A stretch of DNA of 10,952 nt from an uncultured Clostridia bacterium. Its GTDB lineage: Bacteria > Bacillota > Clostridia > Oscillospirales > CAG-272. Shown here one piece after another: positions 1 to 5,872 of the stretch. Positions within the stretch are counted from its first letter, which is position 1; each line of letters begins with the position of its first letter. Made by a program: the position numbers and the translations under genes. Under the pieces are notes generated by a model. It saw nothing but the letters and a program-made list of their open reading frames with translations, was not told where the DNA came from and did not search any database. The stretch covers positions 1 to 10,952 of the forward strand of contig CANQXN010000049.1 of NCBI GenBank assembly GCA_947627815.1, given 5' to 3'.

Positions 1-430
1 CCGCGTTGAGTGCCATGCCGCCCCAGCCGCAGATGCCGATGATGCCGATGCGGTCGGGGTCGACCTTCTCGTGAAGCGATAGAAAATCTACCGCCGCCAT
101 AAAATCTTCGGTGTTGATGTCGGGCGACGCCATATAACGGACATTGCCGCCGCTCTCGCCGGTAAACGAGGGGTCAAAGGCAATTGTCAGAAAGCCGCGC
201 TCCGCCATGGTCTGGGCATACAGCCCCGCCGCCTGCTCTTTGACCGCGCCGAACGGGCCGCACACGGCAATGGCCGCAAGTTTATCCGCCGCGTTTTTCG
301 GCGCATACAGGTCTGCCGCCAATGTAATGCCGTAACGGTTCACAAAGGTCACCTTGCTGTGATCGACTTTTTCGCTTTTTGGAAAGGTTTTATCCCATTC
401 TTCTGTTAATTTCAGATTTTCTTTTTTCAT
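1..430 (-). CDS. Alpha/beta hydrolase, dienelactone-hydrolase-like (partial, C-terminus off the left edge)
   Basis: The first 143 codons of an alpha/beta-hydrolase-fold enzyme, cut by the window edge. A lead-in of about 27 residues precedes the first beta strand (VTFVNRYGITLAADLYAP). The nucleophile-elbow motif GICGWGG lies at residues 132-138, with Cys134 where serine hydrolases have Ser. A Cys nucleophile is known in dienelactone hydrolases, and the family looks like the YcjY/COG1073-type hydrolases. The Asp and His of the triad would lie beyond the edge. The ATG follows AAAGGA by about 12 nt and lies 19 nt after the stop of the small upstream gene, so the two are probably one transcript. 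No signal peptide is seen, so it is probably cytoplasmic. The substrate is unknown. The divergent LysR gene is its likely regulator. Confidence 0.88.
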   Translation of the reverse strand, partial: MKKENLKLTEEWDKTFPKSEKVDHSKVTFVNRYGITLAADLYAPKNAADKLAAIAVCGPFGAVKEQAAGLYAQTMAERGFLTIAFDPSFTGESGGNVRYMASPDINTEDFMAAVDFLSLHEKVDPDRIGIIGICGWGGMALNA

Positions 431-449
431 GACGCTTTTTGTCCTTTCG

Positions 450-674
450 TTATTTTACTATTTTTTCAGTCTGCCGTATCAAATCATCCATAAGGTCTAC
501 CCGCTTTTGGCTTTCGTGCATTCGGTCAAGAAGGCCGCGGCGGCATTGTTTGAGAAATCTTGTCAGTTCGCCAAGTTCGCCCGCTTGCAGGATACGCTCG
601 GCCTGTTCGATCTCCTCCGCCCCGCATCCCGCGTCGGCCATCCCCGTGAGCAGATTTTCTATGGGTTCGCTCAT
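450..674 (-). CDS. Small 74-residue protein of unknown function, upstream of the hydrolase
   Basis: A 74-residue, charged, probably all-helical soluble protein with no signal peptide or membrane segment. It has two cysteines (Cys17 in DAGCGAEE and Cys44 in KQCRRG). Its C-terminal half, LLDRMHESQKRVDLMDDLIR, reads as an amphipathic helix and recalls short hypothetical proteins of Clostridia, often beside flavodoxin, hydrolase or LysR genes; that resemblance is from memory. The ATG is preceded by GGAAGG at about 9 nt. The gene ends 19 nt before the hydrolase start and has its own extended -10 promoter, so it is the first gene of a two-gene operon. It might be an accessory or redox-sensing partner of the hydrolase, but nothing in the sequence proves a function. 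Confidence 0.75.
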   Translation of the reverse strand: MSEPIENLLTGMADAGCGAEEIEQAERILQAGELGELTRFLKQCRRGLLDRMHESQKRVDLMDDLIRQTEKIVK

Positions 675-714
675 TCACTCATCCCTTCCGCGTCCGATTT
701 TTTCTGACATCTAC

Positions 715-743
715 AGTATAGCATATTGACTTTTTCTTCGCTA
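715..743 (-). promoter_or_regulatory. Promoter of the small-protein/hydrolase operon
   Basis: On the minus strand an extended -10, TGC followed by TATACT, occupies 723 to 715. The -35 hexamer at about 743-738 (TAGCGA) is poor, as expected for an activator-dependent or extended -10 promoter. Transcription would begin near 708, giving a leader of about 35 nt. The promoter overlaps the divergent LysR promoter, and the palindrome at 755-770 would centre near -54, a usual place for a LysR-type activator. Confidence 0.55.
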
Positions 744-754
744 ATGGTTATAAT
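726..754 (+). promoter_or_regulatory. Sigma-A promoter of the LysR gene
   Basis: TTGACT at 726-731 and a perfect TATAAT at 749-754 are separated by 17 nt. The predicted start falls inside the palindrome at 755-770, so a protein bound there would block this promoter. That fits negative autoregulation. Confidence 0.85.
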
Positions 755-784
755 GAATATCGCGATATTCTTTTTATGAATATC
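754..784. promoter_or_regulatory. Probable LysR operator: 16-bp palindrome plus a repeated half-site
   Basis: GAATATCGCGATATTC at 755-770 is a perfect palindrome directly after the LysR -10 box. The 8-mer TGAATATC occurs at 754-761 and again at 777-784, 23 nt apart (about two helical turns) and touching the Shine-Dalgarno sequence AAGGAGGAG at 785-793. A full site plus an extra half-site on one face of the helix is the arrangement expected for a tetrameric LysR protein. Assignment to this LysR rests on position only. Confidence 0.65.
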
Positions 785-798
785 AAGGAGGAGCCAAT

Positions 799-1617
799 AT
801 GGAAATTCGCACCCTGCGCTATTTTCTCGCCATTGCGCGGGAAGAAAACATGACCAAAGCGGCGGAGATCCTTCATGTCACACAGCCCACGCTGTCCAAA
901 ACACTGCGGGCGTTGGAGGACGAGCTGGGGAAGAAGCTCTTTACCCGGCACAGTTTCAGCATTTCCTTGACCGAGGAGGGCGTCCTTCTCCGAAAGCGGG
1001 CGGAAGATTTAGTTTCGATGGCGGATAAAATCCTCGGCGAATTTGTGTCTTTGGATGATATCACCGGCGGCGATATTTATTTGGGGCTGGCCGAATCCTA
1101 TCAAATCCGTTATCTTGCGCGGGAGATCCAGCGTTTCAAAGAGATATATCCCGGTCTCGGCTATCACATCAGCAGCGGGGATACGGAACAGGTCACAGAA
1201 AAGCTTGACAAGGGGCTTCTTGACTTCGCCGTACTCGCGGAGGAGCCGGATGCGGCAAAGTATCACTCTCTTCTTTTCCCGGAGGCGGATGTATGGGGTC
1301 TTGTCCTGCCTATCGATCACCCTTTGGCGAAAAAGGAAAGCATTCTTGTCGACGACATCGCCGGGCTGCCGCTGTTTTGCTCGGAGCAAGGATGGAAACA
1401 CGACATGCCGCGCTGGGCCGGAGAAAAAATGGACAAGTTATGTTTAGAAGGCTCTTTTCGTTTGTCCTATAACGCATCTTTGTTTGTCAAGGAGGGATTG
1501 GGGTTCCTATTGACCTTTGACCGTTTGATCGATACCGGTCCGAAAAGCGGGCTGGTGTTCCGCCCGCTTTCGCCGCGCTTGGAAACGAAAATTTACCTGA
1601 TAAGGAAGAAGTACTAG
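799..1617 (+). CDS. LysR-family transcriptional regulator, shortened by an in-frame TAG
   Basis: The N-terminal winged helix-turn-helix is clear: MEIRTLRYFLAIAREENMTK, then AAEILHVTQPTLSKTLRALE at residues 20-39, then GKKLFTRHSFSISLTEEG. A linker helix leads to an effector-binding domain from about residue 90. The ATG follows AAGGAGGAG with 5 nt spacing. The gene is divergent from the small-protein/hydrolase operon and probably controls it and itself through the palindrome at 755-770. The open frame is 272 residues and ends in LIRKKY. Reading through the TAG at 1615-1617 continues in the same frame for 18 family-like residues to a TGA at 1672-1674, giving the usual LysR length of about 291. 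The shortened protein keeps its DNA-binding domain and most of its effector domain, so it may still work. Confidence 0.93.
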   Translation: MEIRTLRYFLAIAREENMTKAAEILHVTQPTLSKTLRALEDELGKKLFTRHSFSISLTEEGVLLRKRAEDLVSMADKILGEFVSLDDITGGDIYLGLAESYQIRYLAREIQRFKEIYPGLGYHISSGDTEQVTEKLDKGLLDFAVLAEEPDAAKYHSLLFPEADVWGLVLPIDHPLAKKESILVDDIAGLPLFCSEQGWKHDMPRWAGEKMDKLCLEGSFRLSYNASLFVKEGLGFLLTFDRLIDTGPKSGLVFRPLSPRLETKIYLIRKKY

Positions 1618-1674
1618 GCCTTTACACCCATCGCCCAACGCCTGCTTGCGAAATTAAAAGAAAGGTTTGCCTGA
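1618..1674 (+). pseudogene. Detached C-terminal end of the LysR gene beyond the amber codon
   Basis: In the LysR frame, 1618-1671 encodes AFTPIAQRLLAKLKERFA and then TGA at 1672-1674. Together with the preceding RKKY this resembles the final helix of LysR proteins, which often end in a Lys-Tyr-Gln followed by a hydrophobic helix. The TAG is one C-to-T change from CAG (Gln). It may be a real nonsense mutation, a strain polymorphism or a base-call error. Confidence 0.7.
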
Positions 1675-1932
1675 GCTTCGGCTCTTTCCGTCTTGCCTTG
1701 AAAGGTTTTAGGTAACGATTTATCGGTATCGAACAAACGCGCCCGCATAAGCACGCCAAAACAAAGCGCCCGTTTCCGGCGGCTGGAAGCCGTTCGGAAA
1801 CGGGCGTTTGATTTTACCTTTGGCATTTTCGATTCTCGCCGCACCGCTGATGTTGTTATGCTTTATGCCATCTTGCCGCTTGACAGGAAAAGCTATCCGA
1901 CAGCGGCCATGTTTTTAAAAAAGCGGCCGAGA
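1675..1932. other. Non-coding gap between the LysR gene and the convergent deacetylase
   Basis: Apart from the terminator at 1767-1816, little is seen. GAGC-TTCG-GCTC at 1673-1684 is a 4-bp UUCG hairpin just after the ancestral LysR stop, too short to call alone. AGCGGCC occurs twice around TTTTTAAAAAA near 1902-1928, with no clear role. I see no supported gene on either strand here. Confidence 0.5.
1767..1816. terminator. Bidirectional intrinsic terminator between the LysR gene and the deacetylases
   Basis: CGCCCGTTTCCG at 1767-1778 pairs perfectly with 1795-1806 (12 bp). An inner stem CGGCT/AGCCG with a GGA loop (1780-1792) stacks on it. On the plus strand TTTGATTTT follows; on the minus strand CTTTGTTTT follows. 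It can therefore end the LysR message and the convergent deacetylase message. Confidence 0.85.
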
Positions 1933-2649
1933 TTACAGTCCCAAAAGATCGCTCACGGTGACAAATTCATACCCCTGTGCCAGGAGCGCCGGAATCGCCT
2001 CGGTCAGGCCTTCCACCGTGTAATTTTTGCCCGAGGTATAGTCATGGCAGAGAATGATGGCGCCGTCACGCGCGTTTTGCAAAATCTCGCGGGCGATATG
2101 GGCGGCCGAACTGCCCGCCCAGTCGCGGGTATCGATCGTCCACAGCACGAGAGAATAGCCGCCCGCTTCGGCGGCCGCCGTCACCTGACGGGAGCGCACC
2201 CCTTCCGGCGGGCGGAAAAGCGTCGGCGCTTTGCCGGTGACTTCTTTGATGATCTCATCGGTTTTTCTCAGTTCCTCGGCAAGGCTTGCCTGGGAAAGGC
2301 CGGCGAGCTTGGGATGGGAATAGGTGTGATTGCCGATCTCGTGTCCCGCCGCCACCGCCCGCCGCAAAGGCGCCGGATAGAGCGCCGCGTTTTGCCCGAC
2401 CACGAAAAAGGTGGCGGGAATCCGCATCGCGGCGAGCAGCGAAAGAATTTTATCGGTTCGATAGGGATGAGGCCCGTCGTCAAAGGTCAAGGCGATCCGT
2501 TTGCGGCTTGTTTTGGCCGTTGCCCCCTCTGCCTGCATCGCTTGAGAGGAAGAAACGGCCGTCTTGTCCGGCGCGTCGTTTGCGCTTATGACCGAAGATT
2601 GAGGAAAAAGGAAGAAAAGCGCCAGCGCCAAAGAGAGAAAGCGCGTCAT
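1933..2649 (-). CDS. Secreted polysaccharide deacetylase (NodB domain), classical TFDDG type
   Basis: A 238-residue carbohydrate esterase family 4 enzyme that removes N-acetyl groups from a cell-wall or other glycan outside the membrane. A signal peptide covers residues 1-23 (hydrophobic 4-17, likely cleavage after ISA). A Ser/Ala-rich linker precedes the NodB domain from about residue 50. All expected motifs are present: TFDDG at 55-59 (Asp57 catalytic base, Asp58 metal ligand), NHTYSHP at 107-113 (His108 and His112 metal ligands), RPPEG at 146-150, DTRDW at 173-177 and LCHD at 200-203. I chose the ATG at 2649 because GAGGAG lies 8 nt upstream; a GTG at 2658 is in frame but less well placed. 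The ATG overlaps the TGA of the upstream deacetylase (ATGA), implying translational coupling. Peptidoglycan is the likely substrate, though chito-oligosaccharide cannot be excluded. Confidence 0.92.
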   Translation of the reverse strand: MTRFLSLALALFFLFPQSSVISANDAPDKTAVSSSQAMQAEGATAKTSRKRIALTFDDGPHPYRTDKILSLLAAMRIPATFFVVGQNAALYPAPLRRAVAAGHEIGNHTYSHPKLAGLSQASLAEELRKTDEIIKEVTGKAPTLFRPPEGVRSRQVTAAAEAGGYSLVLWTIDTRDWAGSSAAHIAREILQNARDGAIILCHDYTSGKNYTVEGLTEAIPALLAQGYEFVTVSDLLGL

Positions 2650-3434
2650 GACCAGCACTCCTCAATATTGCCCACCCGATAGCCCTGCGCTTCTATTTCG
2701 CAGAGCAAGCGATCCATGATCGCCGCGTTGGTGGCGGAGGTGGGGTGCAGCAGCATGACTTCGCCGGGATGCAGATGCGCGAGAATTTTTTCAAGCGCTT
2801 TTTCGGGATCGGGCTGCTTTTTATTGTCCCAATCGGCATAGGCAAACGACCAGAAGAGGGTTTTATAGCCGAGTTCTTGGGCAAAGGCAAGCGTCTGTTC
2901 GGAAAAACGCCCCTGCGGCGGACGGAAAATTTTTGCCATCTCCTGGCCGGTCAACGCTTTGAATTCATCGGCAAGCCCCTGCAGTTGTCCGTTGAACAGT
3001 CCCTTGTCGGTGATGCCCGACATATCGGGATGGGTGCGTGTGTGGTTGGCCACGGTATGACCGCTCGCCACCATTTGTTTTACCAATTCGGGTTCGCTCT
3101 TAATCACATGCTCCAACAGAAAAAATGTCCCTTTGACCCCGTGCGCGTCTAATACATCGAGGATTTTTTTTACATTGCCGTTTTCATACCCCGCGTCAAA
3201 GGTGAGATAGACGACTTTTTCATCTTTGGCTTTTTGATTGACATAGTAGGCGTCATATTTTTCGATGAATTTCATGCCCTCGTCCAGCACCGGCTGGGTA
3301 TGGGTATCGTTGTGCTTACAGTACCACCCGTAAGCGCGCGTGGAAAGGGCGCACACCTGCCCCGTCGGCAAAAGAAAACAAAACAGCAGGCACAAAAAGG
3401 CAAGACCCGCCGTTTTCAGAACTTTGGATTTCAT
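2646..3434 (-). CDS. pdaA: PdaA-like delta-lactam-biosynthetic polysaccharide deacetylase
   Basis: At 262 residues this matches PdaA of Bacillus subtilis (about 263), which deacetylates muramic acid residues so that the delta-lactam of spore cortex can form. A signal peptide spans residues 1-29 (hydrophobic 9-23, cleavage after VCA). The PdaA hallmark YGWYCKHNDTH at 35-45 precedes the NodB domain. Motifs are YLTFDAGYENG at 76-86 (Asp80 catalytic), NHTRTHPDM at 130-138 (His131 and His135), RPPQGRFSE at 171-179, DWDN at 201-204 and LLHPTS at 228-233. The second Asp of TFDDG is Ala81; PdaA itself has Asn there, so this is a family trait and not damage. AGGAGG lies 5 nt before the ATG. An upstream in-frame extension lacks such a site. 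The gene implies a sporulating host. No sigma-A promoter is obvious, consistent with sporulation-specific control but not proof of it. Confidence 0.88.
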   Translation of the reverse strand: MKSKVLKTAGLAFLCLLFCFLLPTGQVCALSTRAYGWYCKHNDTHTQPVLDEGMKFIEKYDAYYVNQKAKDEKVVYLTFDAGYENGNVKKILDVLDAHGVKGTFFLLEHVIKSEPELVKQMVASGHTVANHTRTHPDMSGITDKGLFNGQLQGLADEFKALTGQEMAKIFRPPQGRFSEQTLAFAQELGYKTLFWSFAYADWDNKKQPDPEKALEKILAHLHPGEVMLLHPTSATNAAIMDRLLCEIEAQGYRVGNIEECWS

Positions 3435-3653
3435 ACTAACCTCCTGACATGGAAAAAGAATGGTCAAACTCAAAAACAACATCTGTCATCAAAAAACAGT
3501 GTTGCCCGCAAAAGACCGCTTAACCGAGAAAACAATTGCCATATGCCGATAAAAAAGGCAAACAAGCGGCGAATTTGCCATAAAAAGCGGCGCTTTTTCC
3601 CAAGATTTCCGCTTCTTTTTGCTTTTTCCAAAAAACTTTCCCTCTCTTTTTTC
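3435..3653. other. A-rich divergent intergenic region with two small inverted repeats
   Basis: Between the deacetylase start and the chrA promoter no gene is supported. GGCAAA at 3557-3562 and TTTGCC at 3574-3579 form a 6-bp stem with an 11-nt loop. Directly after it AAAAAGC-GGC-GCTTTTT at 3582-3598 is a perfect but AT-rich 7-bp hairpin. They may act as a weak transcriptional barrier or as regulator sites. No convincing promoter for the deacetylase operon was found. Confidence 0.4.
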
Positions 3654-3682
3654 TTGACAAAGATTTCCTTTTGCCCTATAAT
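3654..3682 (+). promoter_or_regulatory. Consensus sigma-A promoter of the chromate-transporter pair
   Basis: TTGACA at 3654-3659, a 17-nt spacer and TATAAT at 3677-3682: a full match to consensus. The predicted leader is about 37 nt and holds AAAGGAG at 3709-3715. There is no room for a riboswitch, so strong constitutive or repressor-controlled expression is likely. Confidence 0.92.
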
Positions 3683-3725
3683 GAAACATAAGATCACGAC
3701 GGTAAGAGAAAGGAGCCGGAAGAAC

Positions 3726-4304
3726 ATGGAAAAAGCCAAACGGCTGCTGCGCCTTTTTCTGACTTTTTTAAAAATCGGCGCCTTTACCTTCGGGGGCGGG
3801 TATGCCATGATCGCCCTGCTCGAGCGGGAAATTGTCGCCAAAAAACAATGGCTCACAAACGACGAATTTCTCGACATGACCGGCATTGCCGAGGCGACGC
3901 CGGGGCCTGTGGCGATCAACAGCGCCACCTATGTCGGTTACAAAATCGGGGGCGTCCTCGGCGCTTTGCTTGCCACTTTGGGCGTCGTCCTGCCCTCTTT
4001 TTCGATTATTTTTATCATTTCTCTCTTTTTTGACGCTTTTTTGTCCCTGACCGTTGTCACCTGGGCGTTTCGCGGCATCCGCGCCGGCGTCACCGTGCTG
4101 ATCCTCTCCGCCGGTATCCGGCTCTTTGCCCGAATGGAAAAAACGCCTTTGGCGCTTGTCATCTTTGGTGCCGTTTTTCTGACGATGTTGGCCATTTCGC
4201 TCTTTGTCCTCCACTTTTCCTCGGTCTTTCTCCTGCTTTTCAGCGGCGTCATCGGGCTTTGCGCTTATGCGATCCGCGCGATCCGAAAGGGGGACAAGTC
4301 ATGA
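3726..4304 (+). CDS. Chromate transporter CHR-domain protein, first subunit
   Basis: A 192-residue membrane protein with a single CHR domain. The family signature is clear: KIGAFTFGGGYAMIALLERE at 16-35, QWLTNDEFLDMTGIAEATPG at 41-60 running into PVAINSATYVGY, and a hydrophobic stretch ending in LPS at 89-91. Hydrophobic spans follow at about 93-110, 121-132, 142-162 and 164-183. Short-chain CHR proteins occur as pairs and are thought to assemble as heterodimers of opposite topology equivalent to long ChrA. Known members export chromate; in anaerobes without chromate stress the natural ion is uncertain. The ATG at 3726 follows AAAGGAG by 10 nt and lies downstream of a consensus promoter. The frame stays open upstream through that promoter, but the extension is not credible. 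It overlaps the next gene by ATGA. Confidence 0.9.
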   Translation: MEKAKRLLRLFLTFLKIGAFTFGGGYAMIALLEREIVAKKQWLTNDEFLDMTGIAEATPGPVAINSATYVGYKIGGVLGALLATLGVVLPSFSIIFIISLFFDAFLSLTVVTWAFRGIRAGVTVLILSAGIRLFARMEKTPLALVIFGAVFLTMLAISLFVLHFSSVFLLLFSGVIGLCAYAIRAIRKGDKS

Positions 4305-4873
4305 TTCTCTCCCTTTTTCTCGCCTTTCTGAAAATCGGCGCCGTATCCTTCGGCGGCGGGTACGGCATGATCGCTTTCGTACAGGAAACGGTTCTTTCAC
4401 ACGGGTGGATGACACAGGAGGAATTTCTCAACATCATCGCGGTATCGGAATCCACCCCCGGCCCTTTGGCAGTCAATATGGCCACCTTTGTGGGCGCCTC
4501 TCAGGCCGGATTTGCCGGCGCGCTGGCCGCCACGCTCGGCGTGATTTTGCCCTCCTTCTTATTGCTCCTCCTCATTGCCTCGCTCATCGGCGGCCTTATG
4601 AAATTTGCCGGCGTACGCGCTTTTTTGTCGGGATTGCGGCCGGCGGTGGTGGCGCTGGTGCTGGCCACCGCTTTCACCATGATCCTTTCCACAGCCTTCG
4701 GCCTTTCCTCCCTGAAAGAAGCGCCGGTGTTTGAGGCAACGGACCTCGTCCTCTTTCTGCTCATCGGCGGGCTTGCCCTCTTCTTCCGGCTGTGGAAGAA
4801 AAAAGCCCTCTCGCCCATCCTGCTCATCGTGATTTCCGGCGCTTTGGGCATTCTTCTTTCGGCGATTGGATAA
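4301..4873 (+). CDS. Chromate transporter CHR-domain protein, second subunit
   Basis: A 190-residue partner of the preceding gene, with its own single CHR domain: KIGAVSFGGGYGMIAFVQET at 11-30, GWMTQEEFLNIIAVSE at 35-50, STPGPLAVNMATFVG at 51-65, and LPSF at 83-86. Hydrophobic helices follow at about 86-100, 113-131, 147-162 and 170-188. The ATG overlaps the previous TGA (ATGA), with AAAGGGGG just upstream, so translation is coupled and the two products are probably made in equal amounts. The proteins resemble each other across the signature region, as expected of an old tandem duplication. The operon ends at the terminator at 4874-4926. Confidence 0.9.
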   Translation: MILSLFLAFLKIGAVSFGGGYGMIAFVQETVLSHGWMTQEEFLNIIAVSESTPGPLAVNMATFVGASQAGFAGALAATLGVILPSFLLLLLIASLIGGLMKFAGVRAFLSGLRPAVVALVLATAFTMILSTAFGLSSLKEAPVFEATDLVLFLLIGGLALFFRLWKKKALSPILLIVISGALGILLSAIG

Positions 4874-4926
4874 AAAAATCCGGACGGACGGGAATTTTTC
4901 CCATCCGTTCGGATTTTTGTATTTTT
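4874..4926. terminator. Bidirectional intrinsic terminator after the chromate-transporter operon
   Basis: 4874-4892 pairs with 4900-4918 over 19 positions, with one G-U pair and one C-A mismatch and a 7-nt loop. The plus strand continues TTTTTGTATTTTT. The minus strand ends in a run of seven T. It begins one base after the TAA of the second transporter and also serves the convergent membrane-protein gene, which ends at 4964. Confidence 0.92.
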
Positions 4927-4963
4927 CACTTCATGCCAAGGGCAAAAACCCGCCTTGGCAAGG

Positions 4964-5566
4964 TCAGTGTAAAGTCTTGGTCATGACCACCGCGTCGCGG
5001 TTATAGTAGCGCAGCGCCTTGAGCATCTGCTCGGTCGCCTCGAAAAAGCAGACGGCGGGCTTGCCGCTTGCCTCGGTAAAGGTCATAAAATAAATGTCGG
5101 ACGCCGAAAAAGAGGAAACCGCCTCATAAACCACGGCGTCGGCGTGTTCGTGCGCATAGCAGGCGTATTCCTCGTTGAGAGGTGCGATCATGGCGGCATC
5201 GCTGATTTTCACTTTGACAAAATCGTCCTCTTTTTTGCCGCCATAGACTTTCAGGACGGTAAAATACGCGCTGTCGACGGTATAATAATAGGAACGGGAG
5301 ACATAAGGCCAGGTGAAGAACCAGAGGATCCAGACGAAAAGCGGCGCCGCCGCCACGATCCAGGGGAAGGTCAGCACCGCGGCCACCACGATAAAGGCCG
5401 CCGCCACGGCAAGGTAGAGAAGGATCATGCCGATCCGCGCCGCCTTGTACCTGCCTTTTACTTTCACATCCACCATATATTCAGCATAGTTGCTGCTGCC
5501 GAAGGCATCGTCGGCACGCGCCACAATATCGCTCCGGGAGCGCTCTTTTCCCTTGAAGTTTCTCAT
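4964..5566 (-). CDS. Two-helix membrane protein of unknown function
   Basis: A 200-residue protein I do not firmly recognise. Residues 1-42 are polar. Two adjacent hydrophobic segments at about 45-65 and 68-89 form a helical hairpin. Residues 90-200 look like a beta-rich cytoplasmic domain with alternating strands (YYYTVDSAYFTVLKVYGGK, DDFVKVKISDAAMIAPL, VVYEAVS, IYFMTFTE, PAVCFFEAT) and a closing helix EQMLKALRYYN. Two hydrophobic helices followed by a PH-like beta domain recall several DUF families of Clostridia (DUF6106 comes to mind), but that match is only a guess. I chose the ATG at 5566: the promoter predicts a start near 5604, which leaves almost no leader for the alternative GTG at 5596. 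AAAGGA lies 13 nt upstream of the ATG, a long spacing, so the start is not certain. Confidence 0.8.
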   Translation of the reverse strand: MRNFKGKERSRSDIVARADDAFGSSNYAEYMVDVKVKGRYKAARIGMILLYLAVAAAFIVVAAVLTFPWIVAAAPLFVWILWFFTWPYVSRSYYYTVDSAYFTVLKVYGGKKEDDFVKVKISDAAMIAPLNEEYACYAHEHADAVVYEAVSSFSASDIYFMTFTEASGKPAVCFFEATEQMLKALRYYNRDAVVMTKTLH

Positions 5567-5610
5567 CTCAAAGCCGTTATCCTTTCCCGGAGCCACAGCT
5601 CCGCTTTGCT

Positions 5611-5639
5611 ATTATAACAGATTTCCCAAGGCTTTGCAA
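5611..5639 (-). promoter_or_regulatory. Promoter of the two-helix membrane protein
   Basis: On the minus strand TTGCAA (5639-5634), a 17-nt spacer and TATAAT (5616-5611). The -10 is preceded by TGT, an extended -10. The start would be near 5604, about 38 nt before the ATG. Confidence 0.82.
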
Positions 5640-5696
5640 GCGCTTTTTCGCGCGCGGTGCGGAAAAGCGGAGCGTCTCATTCTTCCGGCGCGGTCG

Positions 5697-5796
5697 CGGC
5701 GTTGTCAAATTGTACAAAAAATGAGAATAAATTGAGAAGAACAGCGCCCGTTTTTTGTTGAAAAAGCGAAAAATAAAAAATACAATCAAAAAACAG
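5697..5796. other. A-tract-rich region upstream of the HU gene
   Basis: About 100 bp with repeated runs of five to seven A or T, which should be intrinsically bent. GTTGTCA at 5701-5707 and its reverse complement TGACAAC at 5808-5814 bracket the stretch, the second lying within the HU promoter spacer. No gene is supported here. Confidence 0.4.
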
Positions 5797-5824
5797 TTGC
5801 AAAAAAATGACAACATGGTATAAT
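5797..5824 (+). promoter_or_regulatory. Promoter of the HU gene
   Basis: TTGCAA at 5797-5802, a 16-nt spacer and TATAAT at 5819-5824, preceded by TGG (extended -10). The leader is about 42 nt. This is a strong promoter, as expected for an abundant nucleoid protein. Confidence 0.85.
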
Positions 5825-5872
5825 ATTTCCGTAAAAGTTCGGATCCGTCCGATGCAGAAAGGAAGTTTTATC

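Noticed and set aside
671..682. Three-codon frame (ATG AGT GAA TGA) just before the 74-residue protein
   Set aside because: It overlaps the real start by ATGA and mimics its first residues, but it is too short to support as an upstream regulatory frame and may be chance.
799..1674. Genome-wide reassignment of TAG to an amino acid
   Set aside because: Only one in-frame TAG is needed in the window, and all other genes are full length under the standard code. A point mutation or base error is simpler.
1858..2682. 274-codon open frame on the plus strand
   Set aside because: It lies antisense to the TFDDG deacetylase, whose motifs are unmistakable. The plus-strand product is Arg/Gly-rich with no domain and no ribosome site, so it is a mirror of GC-rich codons.
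3457..3485. Possible sporulation-sigma (sigma-G-like) promoter before the PdaA-like gene
   Set aside because: CATTCT on the minus strand is only a partial match, the -35 is unconvincing, and the start would fall too close to the Shine-Dalgarno sequence.
3234..3725. Upstream extension of the first CHR gene
   Set aside because: It would cross the divergent deacetylase start and the consensus promoter at 3654-3682. The ATG at 3726 has a good ribosome site and matches family length.
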